From CAZMFZ01 sp964565665 (GTDB lineage: Bacteria > Bacteroidota > Bacteroidia > Cytophagales > UBA9547): DNA of 20,558 bases. This document shows positions 6,621 through 14,911 of the stretch, one piece after another (positions within the stretch are counted from its first letter, which is position 1; each line of letters opens with the position of its first letter). The notes under the pieces are model-generated. The model did no database searches, was not told where the DNA came from, and saw nothing but the letters and a program-made list of their open reading frames with translations. The stretch covers positions 1 to 20,558 of the forward strand of contig CAZMFZ010000066.1 in the NCBI GenBank assembly GCA_964565665.1. The letters run 5' to 3'. Both the position numbers and the translations under genes were made by a program.

Positions 6621-8852
6621 ATGTTAAGTTCTGTTTTACTTTCTATCTCAATGCTGATGGCAAACCCATCAGATTCCATTCCGCTATTGCAAGATTCTTT
6701 GAAAGAAGATGTAGTAGTAAATGCGGTGAAAGCCGATAATTTGGCTCCTGTGTCGCAATACAATTATTCAAAGCCTGAAATAAAAGAAAAATATTATGGG
6801 CAAGATATAAGTTACGTGATTCAAAATAGCCCTTCTATTCTCGCTCAATCTGATGCTGGAAACGGGTTTGGATATACTTATTTCAGAATTCGGGGATTAG
6901 ATTATTCGCGTATTAACTTCAATATCAACGGCATACCGGTGAATGACCCTGAGTCGCAAGGTTTTTTCTCCAATAATTTTGCTGATTTGGCCTCTTCAGC
7001 TCAAAGTATTCAAATTCAGCGTGGCGTTGGGGCAACTTCCTATGGCACAGCACCTTATGCAGGTTCGATAGGGATTGTGACCAATGATTTAAAAACCCCT
7101 GCCTCGTTTGGCTTATCCACTGGCTATGGCTCTTACAATTCAAGTCGGGTGACAGCCGAATACAATTCTGGTATGCTGAAAGATAAATTTGCGTTTTATG
7201 GTCGTTTGTCTTCGTTAAAATCAGCTGGTTACCGCAATCATTCGGGCTCAGATTTGAAAACTTATTTTGTAAGTGGAGCCTATTTTGGCAAAAAATCTTT
7301 ACTGAAATTCAATGCTTTCGGAGGAATTACGCGGTCGCAATTGGCATATAATGCAGTCGACAAAGCCACACTTGATATGAATAGAAAAGCAAATTATTTT
7401 TCGGGAAATGAAACCGATGAATTCCAACAAAATTTTTATCAGTTGCAGTATTCCTACAAAATCAATACAAAGTTAAATATATCATCGTCAGCTTATTATG
7501 TAACTGGAAATGCACCAAGATTTGCCATTAACTACCCAGGTTTATACTATTCAAGTGGTAATATGCCCAATGTGGTAGTTCCATTTTCTTATGATTCGGC
7601 AGGCACAACGATTAGAAAAGATTCTGTGAGTTATGCCACAAATGCACTCACCAGCTACCGAGTAAAATCGCAATTTTTCGGGGCTTTTGCATTCTTGACC
7701 TACAATTTAGACAGATTGAGCCTCACTGCAGGAATACATGCCAATTCATTCAAACAAGACCATTTTATGGAAGTATTGGCCGCAGATGTGTTTCCAAAAG
7801 GCTACACACAAGGGCAAATCGGCTATTTCAACACTGGCTACAAACAGGAATTGACAGCATTCGCCAAAGCTAATTTTTATATTACCGACAAATTAATTGC
7901 TTTTGCTGATTTGCAGGTTCGAAATGCCCGTTTCCAATACAAGGCGGAGGACAAAGCCATATACAGAGATACTTTTAATGTGCAGAATATGAATTGGTTA
8001 TTTTTTAATCCGAAACTGGGAATGCGGTATTTGTTCAGTAAAAATCTAAGTGCCTTTGCTTCGATTGGCCGCACCTCCCGTGAACCTACCAGAACAGATT
8101 ATTTGCTGGACGACAGAGCCATCCAAGATGTAAAACAAACTGATATTAAGCCCGAAATTGTAACTGATATAGAAATCGGGGCAGATTATGTAAGTGATAA
8201 AATTCGCATCAATGCCAATCTCTACGCTATGGAATTTCAAAATGATATTGCGGCCACGGGCGAATACAATGCTGTGGGCTACTTGAAAAGGAGAAATGTG
8301 GGCAGTAGCTTTAGAAGGGGAATTGAGCTTTCAGCAAGAATAAAAATTACGCCTTGGCTTGCCTTGATAGTGAATTCAAACTTGAGCAAGAATAGGATAA
8401 AAGGGTTTGATCAAACCTATTATGTGAAAGACGACAATCAAAATGACAGTGCCATTTACATCAATTACCGCAACGTAAATCCGGTGCTTACGCCAGCTAT
8501 CATTACCAATCAGGGATTCAGATTCACGCCTGTAAAATGGTTTTATGCCGATATTACCAGCCGTTATGTGGGCAAAGCCTATCTTGATAATACCAACAAT
8601 GAAATTTTAACTACACCTGAATATTGGCTTTTCGACTTCTCAGCAGGATTAAAATTAAACCAGTGGCTGAATGTTGCTGAGGCAAACTTGATTTTTCATG
8701 CCAATAATTTTACTGATACCAAATATTATCCATCTGGAACGCCTAATCATAGTTTTGTAAACGAAGGTGGAATGATAAAAGAAGTAGCAAGTCCGAATTA
8801 TTTTGCGGCAGCTACCCGCAATTTCTTTCTTACGTTGCAAATGAAGTTTTAA
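6621..8852 (+). CDS. TonB-dependent outer-membrane receptor, predicted thiamine transporter
   Basis: A 743-aa receptor. A short hydrophobic N-terminus (about residues 1-15) serves as signal peptide, although it lacks the usual Lys/Arg. EDVVVNAVKA (29-38) resembles a TonB box. The plug follows with YFRIRGLDYSRINFNINGIP and IQIQRGVGATSYGTAPYAGS. The rest is a 22-strand-type barrel with many aromatic strands and the terminal strand FFLTLQMKF. There is no N-terminal carboxypeptidase-like domain of the SusC type. The TPP riboswitch in its leader shows that it responds to thiamine status. This matches the TPP-regulated receptor class (OMR1) proposed for Bacteroidetes thiamine uptake. No inner-membrane PnuT-like or thiaminokinase gene follows. 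RBS-like AAAAAAGG precedes the ATG. Confidence 0.9.
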   Translation: MLSSVLLSISMLMANPSDSIPLLQDSLKEDVVVNAVKADNLAPVSQYNYSKPEIKEKYYGQDISYVIQNSPSILAQSDAGNGFGYTYFRIRGLDYSRINFNINGIPVNDPESQGFFSNNFADLASSAQSIQIQRGVGATSYGTAPYAGSIGIVTNDLKTPASFGLSTGYGSYNSSRVTAEYNSGMLKDKFAFYGRLSSLKSAGYRNHSGSDLKTYFVSGAYFGKKSLLKFNAFGGITRSQLAYNAVDKATLDMNRKANYFSGNETDEFQQNFYQLQYSYKINTKLNISSSAYYVTGNAPRFAINYPGLYYSSGNMPNVVVPFSYDSAGTTIRKDSVSYATNALTSYRVKSQFFGAFAFLTYNLDRLSLTAGIHANSFKQDHFMEVLAADVFPKGYTQGQIGYFNTGYKQELTAFAKANFYITDKLIAFADLQVRNARFQYKAEDKAIYRDTFNVQNMNWLFFNPKLGMRYLFSKNLSAFASIGRTSREPTRTDYLLDDRAIQDVKQTDIKPEIVTDIEIGADYVSDKIRINANLYAMEFQNDIAATGEYNAVGYLKRRNVGSSFRRGIELSARIKITPWLALIVNSNLSKNRIKGFDQTYYVKDDNQNDSAIYINYRNVNPVLTPAIITNQGFRFTPVKWFYADITSRYVGKAYLDNTNNEILTTPEYWLFDFSAGLKLNQWLNVAEANLIFHANNFTDTKYYPSGTPNHSFVNEGGMIKEVASPNYFAAATRNFFLTLQMKF

Positions 8853-8865
8853 AAACATCTCCATT

Positions 8866-8891
8866 TTTGCCAAATCAAATGGTTAATTTTG
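8866..8891 (+). promoter_or_regulatory. Candidate promoter for the nitrilase-family gene
   Basis: TAATTTTG at 8884-8891 matches the TAnnTTTG box, with TTTG at 8866-8869 upstream. The 14-nt spacing is shorter than usual. Both boxes lie in a small direct duplication: TTTTGCCAAATCAAA occurs at about 8865 and again at about 8888. The start codon is 42 nt downstream of the box. Confidence 0.45.
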
Positions 8892-8933
8892 CCAAATCAA
8901 ACCATTGATCTTTTCGCATTTAGATTAAATAAA

Positions 8934-9800
8934 ATGTCAAATACTATCAATTTAGGGCTTATTCAAACTGCCTGCACTGCCGATGTAAAAGCCAATTTGG
9001 AGAAATCAGCACGATACACCATCAATGCTGCCAAAGCTGGGGCGCAAATTATTTGCCATCAAGAAATGCACAATACCTTGTATTTCTGTCAGGGACAAGA
9101 TTACGAGCAGTTCAACTTGGCGGAAACCATTCCAGGGCCTTGCACGGAAGTATATTCTAAAATAGCAAAAGAATATGGTGTAGTGATACTAGTGCCAATT
9201 TTCGAGAAACGAATGGATGGTGTATATCACAATACAATTGTGGTAATAGATGCAGATGGCTCAATTGCAGATATGTACCGCAAAATGCACATACCGCAAG
9301 ATCCTGGTTTTGATGAAAAATTTTACTTTACACCAGGCGATTTAGGGTTTAAAGCCATCAAAACCAAGGTTGCTACCATAGGCACGCTTATTTGTTGGGA
9401 CCAATGGTATCCCGAAGCTGCCAGAATTACCGCATTGAAAGGAGCTCAGATACTTTTTTATCCTACAGCTATTGGGTGGGACAGCAAAGAACCTAAAAGC
9501 ATACAAGCTGGACAATTAGATGCGTGGCGAACCATTCAACGCAGCCATGCCATAGCCAACGGCTGCTTTGTATGTGCTGTAAATAGGGTAGGCTCAGAGC
9601 AAGATTTGACTTTTTGGGGCAATAGTTTCGTAGCCGACCCTATGGGCAAAATGCTTACCGTTACCGATTCTGAAACCGAAGAATTCAGAATACAATCTAT
9701 TGATTTGGCTCAAATAAACGATACCCGCACCCATTGGCCATTTCTAAGAGATAGAAGAATAGATGCCTACGGAGATATTTTGAAGCGAGTGGCAGATTGA
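8934..9800 (+). CDS. aguB: N-carbamoylputrescine amidase-type nitrilase-family hydrolase
   Basis: A 288-aa carbon-nitrogen hydrolase. The nitrilase triad is visible as Glu44 (CHQEMHN), Lys117 (YRKMHIPQDPGF) and Cys154 (LICWDQWYPEAAR). The segments RKMHIPQDPGFDEKFYFTPG and LFYPTAIGW are characteristic of N-carbamoylputrescine amidase, which splits N-carbamoylputrescine to putrescine, CO2 and ammonia in the agmatine route to polyamines. The usual partner, agmatine deiminase (AguA), is not in the window, so the pathway cannot be confirmed from context. The ATG at 8934 gives the normal N-terminus (MSNTINLGLIQTAC); a longer TTG start at 8889 adds non-conserved residues and would lie inside the promoter. 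A related amidase such as beta-ureidopropionase is less likely. Confidence 0.85.
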   Translation: MSNTINLGLIQTACTADVKANLEKSARYTINAAKAGAQIICHQEMHNTLYFCQGQDYEQFNLAETIPGPCTEVYSKIAKEYGVVILVPIFEKRMDGVYHNTIVVIDADGSIADMYRKMHIPQDPGFDEKFYFTPGDLGFKAIKTKVATIGTLICWDQWYPEAARITALKGAQILFYPTAIGWDSKEPKSIQAGQLDAWRTIQRSHAIANGCFVCAVNRVGSEQDLTFWGNSFVADPMGKMLTVTDSETEEFRIQSIDLAQINDTRTHWPFLRDRRIDAYGDILKRVAD

Positions 9801-10009
9801 AAAGTGTATTGTAATTTGTAAATGTTTGGCATTTGGCAAATACAGCTGGCTTTTACTCATTATTTTTCAAAAATCAAAATCAAAATCAAATCTACTGATT
9901 TTTATCTTTAATATCATTTGAAATCAGTTTGTGCAGCCGTTAGTTGATTTTTACATATCTAACGTAATCTCACAAATAAGAATTATTTCATTCACTTGCT
10001 AAAATGTTA

Positions 10010-10017
10010 TATTTTTG
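10010..10017 (+). promoter_or_regulatory. Candidate -7 promoter box for the PorE-like gene
   Basis: TATTTTTG matches TAnnTTTG and lies 21 nt before the ATG at 10039, leaving a very short leader. No good -33 element. The 238-bp spacer upstream also holds an AAAATC microsatellite (about 9867-9890) and no other recognised element. Confidence 0.4.
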
Positions 10018-10038
10018 GGTGAATTTGAAGTATTATAC

Positions 10039-12276
10039 ATGCCTAAAATACTATTTGCCTACATTATATCCGTTTTTGTTGCCCTCAACGTAGTTTGCCA
10101 AACAACCGGCAATGTGAAAAGCGATGTAGTATTGAAATACAAAAAATCAGCAGATAGGCATTACGAAAAAGGCGACTATTCCATTGCTATGAAAGAATAC
10201 GCTACGGTGGTACAATATTATATGAATGATCCGGTTTATAATTTTCGTTACGGAGTATGTATTTTAGAAGCCAGCTATCATAAAGAATCTGCTATACCTT
10301 TTTTCCAAACAGCTATTAATTGGGGCAATATAGAAGCAGTAAAAATGATGGGGCTTACCCACCACGACCTATATAAATTTGAAGAGGCTCTCAAATACTA
10401 TCAGGAATACATTTCTTTATCTGATACCGATAGCCGAAAATATAAAAACTCGAATATCAAACGCCTGATTAGCAATACCTCAACTGCTAAAGAATTGGTA
10501 GAAACACCTGTAAATGTGCAAATTACTAATCTCGGTAGTAAAATTAATTCTGAATATGCAGACTATGTACCTATTGTAACTGCCGATGATGAAGAGATAT
10601 TTTATACTTCCAAAAGGCCTTCATCTACCGGTGGAAATCTTGATGAAAATGCTGAATTTTATGAAGATATTTTTTATTCTGGAAAAGATTCACTTAAAAA
10701 CTGGCAGCATTCACGCCATATTTTGGGCAATTTGAATTCGCACCACCACGATGCAGTGGCTGGGCTTTCAGCCGATGGGCAAACACTTATTATATATCAA
10801 AATGATTTGTATGGCCATGGGGGCGATTTACTAATTTCTTATTTGAGAGATACTATTTGGTCGAATCCTAAATTGCTATCGGAAGAAATAAGCAGAAAAG
10901 ATTCGTGGGAACCCAGTGCATCGCTCACTGCCAATGAAGACGCCTTGTATTTTAGCAGCGACAGACCAGGCGGCTTTGGCGGACTCGATTTGTACATCTC
11001 CAAAAGATTGCCCAATGGAAATTATGGTGAACCAAAAAACTTAGGCTCAACCATAAATTCTACTGATAATGAGGATGCTCCTTTCATAAGTGCAGATGGA
11101 AAAGTGCTGTATTTCAGTTCGAAAGGACATAAAAATATGGGTGGGTATGATGTATTTAAGTCGGAAAAACAGATAAATGGTTATTGGGGAAGTCCAGAAA
11201 ACATGGGCTACCCTATAAACACAACTGACGATGATGTGTTCTTTACCATTAATGCAGAGGGAACACATGGCTACTACGCTTCCCTTGCAGCCGATTCTTA
11301 TGGAGAAAAAGATATTTACATGATAAAATTTAGCCCCAAACCCAAAACACTAGCCGTTTTGAAAGGGAAAGTAAGCGACTTGCAAAATAAGCCTGTTGCT
11401 TCGCAAATATTTATCAATAAAACTAATAATAATAAATTGAACGGATTGTATAACTCAAATGCTTCAACTGGCAAATATTTGATTGTGCTGCAGCCTGGCT
11501 TTAGCTATGAAGCAGTGTTTAAAGCCGAAGGATATTTTGACGATTCACTATTTATAAATGCGGAAGAATTTGAAGGCTTTAGTGAAGTAATTAAAAATAT
11601 CAAACTGAGAAAGCTTCGAGATAAACTGCTTGATTCGGTGAAATCTGTACCAAAAGAAATGCTTATTATCGGCAAAAAAGAAGTATTAAAAAAGGCAATA
11701 AAACTTGATACCATGGCATCAAACTCACCTAAAATGATGCTTGTCGATACCAACGGCAATCAAAAACAAATGAACAGGGAAAAGATAGAGCAGGATTCTA
11801 TAATTGACAAAAGTAAATATGCGAAAGTGGTATCGATTGATTTATCTGACACCAACAAGGCCAAACCACATCAACCCAAGCCCAATTTCACTAAAGATTG
11901 TCAGATAGATTTTACAGATAGTGTGCACGTATTGAGTTTTAACTTTGGCTACAAAAAATCAGATTTGAGTAATGAGCAATATCAGGTACTTGACTCTATT
12001 ATTACGCCACTAAAGAATAAAATAAAGGGCATCAAAATTAATACCCATACCGATAATGTGGGTTCGGTACGTTACAATCTCATACTTTCACAATTAAGAT
12101 CTATAGCTATCGTATCGCATTTGAAAGCTAAAGGCATAAAAACCGCTAGAATAGCCGCCTGTTTTTATGGGGAAAGCCGCCCAATTTTCCCAAATGCAAA
12201 TGCGGATGGCAGCGACAATACCGAAAACAGGTACAAGAACCGAAGGGTGGAAATAGGGTTTTTTGTGAAAGAATAA
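10039..12276 (+). CDS. PorE-like TPR/PD40-propeller/CRD/OmpA-domain protein
   Basis: A 745-aa envelope protein. The signal peptide is MPKILFAYIISVFVALNVVC, with QTTG at the mature start; NVVC is a poor lipobox. Then: TPR-like helices (about 25-160, including YEKGDYSIAMKEYATVVQYY and FEEALKYYQEYISLS); four or more WD40/PD40 repeats (about 170-430) with the typical SADG and YFSSDRPGGFGGLDLYIS; a carboxypeptidase-like regulatory domain (about 435-520, LKGKVSDLQNKPVASQIFIN); a linker; and a C-terminal OmpA domain (about 625-745) with the peptidoglycan-binding Asp and Arg in HTDNVGSVRYNLILSQLRS. This order is that of PorE, which links the T9SS to peptidoglycan in Porphyromonas. Many Bacteroidota have several such paralogues, so PorE identity is likely but not certain. 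The ATG at 10039 is chosen over an upstream TTG because it starts the signal peptide. Confidence 0.8.
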   Translation: MPKILFAYIISVFVALNVVCQTTGNVKSDVVLKYKKSADRHYEKGDYSIAMKEYATVVQYYMNDPVYNFRYGVCILEASYHKESAIPFFQTAINWGNIEAVKMMGLTHHDLYKFEEALKYYQEYISLSDTDSRKYKNSNIKRLISNTSTAKELVETPVNVQITNLGSKINSEYADYVPIVTADDEEIFYTSKRPSSTGGNLDENAEFYEDIFYSGKDSLKNWQHSRHILGNLNSHHHDAVAGLSADGQTLIIYQNDLYGHGGDLLISYLRDTIWSNPKLLSEEISRKDSWEPSASLTANEDALYFSSDRPGGFGGLDLYISKRLPNGNYGEPKNLGSTINSTDNEDAPFISADGKVLYFSSKGHKNMGGYDVFKSEKQINGYWGSPENMGYPINTTDDDVFFTINAEGTHGYYASLAADSYGEKDIYMIKFSPKPKTLAVLKGKVSDLQNKPVASQIFINKTNNNKLNGLYNSNASTGKYLIVLQPGFSYEAVFKAEGYFDDSLFINAEEFEGFSEVIKNIKLRKLRDKLLDSVKSVPKEMLIIGKKEVLKKAIKLDTMASNSPKMMLVDTNGNQKQMNREKIEQDSIIDKSKYAKVVSIDLSDTNKAKPHQPKPNFTKDCQIDFTDSVHVLSFNFGYKKSDLSNEQYQVLDSIITPLKNKIKGIKINTHTDNVGSVRYNLILSQLRSIAIVSHLKAKGIKTARIAACFYGESRPIFPNANADGSDNTENRYKNRRVEIGFFVKE

Positions 12277-12388
12277 GTTGAATAGACAAATTCAAATGGC
12301 ATTAAAAATTTTAATTGTAAAAATGTCTTATTCATTCCGATTTTATTTCTAATGCTGATGGTTGGGAATGTTAAAAAAACGAGATCAC

Positions 12389-13366
12389 CTAAAAGCCCAC
12401 CGGTTTTAATTTCAATCCAGTAGTTTCTTCAAGCCCGAAAATTAAATTCATATTCTGAACAGCTTGCCCGCTAGCTCCTTTGGCTAGGTTATCTATAATG
12501 CTTAATAGTAATAAATTATTGCCATTCTTCTCTACATACAATATACATTTATTGGTATTCACCACTTGTTTCAAATCTATGTTTTTATCTGAAATATGGG
12601 TGAATGGATGTGAGGCATAATAGGTTTGATACAAAGCTTTGGCCTGTTGCAAACTCAAGTCTGATTTTGTATAAACAGAAGCCATAATGCCTCTTGCAAA
12701 TGCCCCACGGTAAGGAATAAAATTGATACTCTGATTGAAATTTGGCTCAAGAGATACTATACTTTGTGTGATTTCTTTGAGATGTTGATGCTCAAAAGCC
12801 TTGTAAACCGATAAATTATTGTTTCGCCAAGTGAAATGAGAAGTGGCAGCTAAAGATTGCCCCGCACCTGTAGAGCCTGTGGTAGCGGCAATATGAATTT
12901 CATCTTTCAACAAATGCTTAGATGCCAGTGGTAAAAGGCTCAATTGAATGGCAGTAGCAAAACAGCCAGGGTTTGCAATGCGTGTGGCGGCTTTGATTTT
13001 ATCTCGCTTCAACTCTGGCAATCCGTATACAAAAGCATTGGTTTCTGTGCGGAAATCTTGGCTCAAGTCGATGATTTTCAAATGATTATTATTCAAAAAC
13101 TCAGGATTGGCTTCAAGAAACTTTTTAGCATCACCATGGCCTACACACATAAATAAAACATCTATTGGCGCATTGAAATGAGATGAAAACACTAGATCAG
13201 TATCGCCCAATAAGTCGGTATGTACTTCAAAAACCTTATTTCCAGCATTGCTGCTGCTATGTACGAATACAATATCAACCAAAGGGTGATGTATCAAAAT
13301 TCTAAGTAATTCGCCACCTGTGTAGCCTGCACCGCCTACAATTCCTACTTTAATATTATTTATCAT
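12389..13366 (-). CDS. argC: N-acetyl-gamma-glutamyl-phosphate reductase
   Basis: Third step of arginine synthesis: NADPH-dependent reduction of N-acetylglutamyl-phosphate (or the N-succinyl form used by some Bacteroidetes) to the semialdehyde. 325 aa. The N-terminus IKVGIVGGAGYTGGELLRIL is the Rossmann loop of the family; the catalytic Cys135 is in IANPGCFATA; AATTGSTGAGQS and the C-terminal GASGQAVQNMNLIFGL complete the signature. The ATG at 13366 is preferred to a TTG two codons upstream. It is divergent from kmo with 76 bp between the start codons. The other arginine genes are not in the window, so it is separated from the pathway cluster that many relatives have. It converges with the PorE-like gene; the 112-bp space between their 3' ends shows no clear terminator. 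Confidence 0.95.
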   Translation of the reverse strand: MINNIKVGIVGGAGYTGGELLRILIHHPLVDIVFVHSSSNAGNKVFEVHTDLLGDTDLVFSSHFNAPIDVLFMCVGHGDAKKFLEANPEFLNNNHLKIIDLSQDFRTETNAFVYGLPELKRDKIKAATRIANPGCFATAIQLSLLPLASKHLLKDEIHIAATTGSTGAGQSLAATSHFTWRNNNLSVYKAFEHQHLKEITQSIVSLEPNFNQSINFIPYRGAFARGIMASVYTKSDLSLQQAKALYQTYYASHPFTHISDKNIDLKQVVNTNKCILYVEKNGNNLLLLSIIDNLAKGASGQAVQNMNLIFGLEETTGLKLKPVGF

Positions 13367-13397
13367 TGTCAAATCAAATGTTTAGTCATTTTAGGCA

Positions 13398-13405
13398 CAA
13401 ATCTA
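13398..13405 (-). promoter_or_regulatory. Candidate -7 promoter box for argC
   Basis: TAGATTTG on the minus strand matches TAnnTTTG and lies about 30 nt before the argC start. It is in the short region shared with the divergent kmo gene, so the two promoters must overlap or abut. No clear -33 element at proper spacing. Confidence 0.45.
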
Positions 13406-13442
13406 ATTAATTTGCCAAAGCATTTTTGCACTTCTTATAACA

Positions 13443-14774
13443 ATGAACAAACAACGCAACCTATTAATTCTCGGAGCAGGCCCAGTGGGAAGTTTACTCT
13501 CCATATTATTACAAAAAAAGGGATTTACTATTGATGTATTCGAGAAACGAAAAGACATAAGAAACGCGGCTACGTATGGCGGAAAATCTATCAATATAGC
13601 GTTGAGTAAACGTGGCTGGACGGCTTTGGAAAAGGCAGGACTAAAGGATAAGGTAATGAAGGTAGCCTTGCCAATGTTTGGAAGAATGGTGCATAAAGAT
13701 GACGGTACAACCGATTTTCAACCTTACAGCTCAAGTGGCGAAGCCATATATTCAGTATCGAGAGGCGATGTAAATAAAATATTGATTGAGGAAGCAGAAA
13801 ATAGGGGTGTGAAATTTCATTTCGACCAAAATTGTAAACGTATCGACTTAAAAACCAATAGTTTGTATTTCAGAAACACTGAAAATGAGCTTACTAGAAT
13901 AGACAATCCTGAGGTGTGCTTGGGGGCAGACGGGGCATTTTCTATGTTGCGAAATGAGCTTATTAAACATGAAGGTGTTGATTATTCGCAGCAATATTTA
14001 GCGCATAGCTACAAAGAAATTCACTTGCCTGAAGGTGCGAAAGGGAATTGGCAATTGGAAAAAAATGCCTTACATATTTGGCCTAGAAAAAGCTTTATGC
14101 TTATAGCTTTGCCTAATTTGGATGGTAGTTTTACTTGTACTTTATTTCTACAAAAAACGGGGGAGATATCTTTTGAAAATCTGAATTCGGCCGCTGAAAT
14201 CAACTTGTTTTTTCAAAGGTATTTTGCAGATGTGTTGCCCTTTATTCCAGATTTATCTGCCCAATTTCTGGCTAACCCCACGGGCAGTTTGGTAACTATA
14301 AAGTGCTTTCCGTGGTCGAGAATGGTAGGCGAAACTAACTATAGTTTGATTGGCGATGCGGCCCATGGGATTACGCCATTTTATGGACAAGGCATGAATA
14401 GTGGGTTTGAAGATGCAACCATACTTTCAGCACTAATTGAGAATCAATTTCAAGATTGGGAGCAACTATTTAAATCGTTTGAGGCCAACCGGATAGCCAA
14501 CACCAATGCCATTGCTGACATGGCTTATCAAAATTTCATAGAAATGAGAGATGGGGTGACAGACCTTGGTTTCTTAGCCAAGAAAAAACTGGAGGCTGAT
14601 ATTAAGAATATTAACCCAAATTGGAAAAACAAATACGAGTTGGTGAGCTTCTCGGATAGGCCATACAGTGAAATTGAGGCATTTTACCACGAGTATTCGC
14701 AATATTTTAACGAGGCTTTGGCAGGTAAAATGGATATTGATACTTTGGCAGCCAAGGGCATATTCAATAGTTAA
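13443..14774 (+). CDS. kmo: Kynurenine 3-monooxygenase
   Basis: FAD-dependent hydroxylase turning L-kynurenine into 3-hydroxykynurenine, in tryptophan breakdown and de novo NAD synthesis. 443 aa. The FAD fingerprint LLILGAGPVGSLLSILLQKKG is near residues 7-27 (GAGPVG key). YGGKSINIALSKRGWTAL is the family-specific segment after the first strand. The second FAD motif is IGDAAHGITPFYGQGMN (about 301-317), and a C-terminal helical part follows (FYHEYSQYFNEALAGKMD). The ATG follows a short A-rich leader. There is no C-terminal membrane anchor like that of the mitochondrial enzyme. No other kynurenine-pathway gene is in the window. Confidence 0.95.
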   Translation: MNKQRNLLILGAGPVGSLLSILLQKKGFTIDVFEKRKDIRNAATYGGKSINIALSKRGWTALEKAGLKDKVMKVALPMFGRMVHKDDGTTDFQPYSSSGEAIYSVSRGDVNKILIEEAENRGVKFHFDQNCKRIDLKTNSLYFRNTENELTRIDNPEVCLGADGAFSMLRNELIKHEGVDYSQQYLAHSYKEIHLPEGAKGNWQLEKNALHIWPRKSFMLIALPNLDGSFTCTLFLQKTGEISFENLNSAAEINLFFQRYFADVLPFIPDLSAQFLANPTGSLVTIKCFPWSRMVGETNYSLIGDAAHGITPFYGQGMNSGFEDATILSALIENQFQDWEQLFKSFEANRIANTNAIADMAYQNFIEMRDGVTDLGFLAKKKLEADIKNINPNWKNKYELVSFSDRPYSEIEAFYHEYSQYFNEALAGKMDIDTLAAKGIFNS

Positions 14775-14787
14775 ATAAATAAATACT

Positions 14788-14901
14788 ACAGTTACTCCAA
14801 TGTCGTTTAGTTAAGCAAACTCATTTTATAACACCCTTGACCCTTCTCCAAAAGGGAAGGGTATAAACGGAATTGCTTAACTAAACGAGATTGACAGTTA
14901 C
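14788..14901. mobile_element. MITE-like element, 98 bp, with 8-bp target-site duplication
   Basis: Two perfect 16-bp inverted repeats, TCGTTTAGTTAAGCAA at 14803-14818 and its complement at 14873-14888, extend outward to 20 of 21 matching positions (CAATn before each). Between them is an inner hairpin, ACCCTTCTCC against GGGAAGGGT, at 14840-14862. The 8-mer ACAGTTAC flanks the element on both sides (14788-14795 and 14894-14901), which looks like a target-site duplication. No coding capacity. It lies between the converging ends of kmo and the FAD oxidoreductase, so it may also act as a bidirectional terminator. The whole structure could instead be only such a terminator; the duplication argues for insertion. 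Confidence 0.7.
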
Positions 14902-14911
14902 CCGATCATTT

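Noticed and set aside
12277..12388. Possible terminator between the PorE-like gene and argC
   Set aside because: No GC-rich stem followed by a T-run could be identified.
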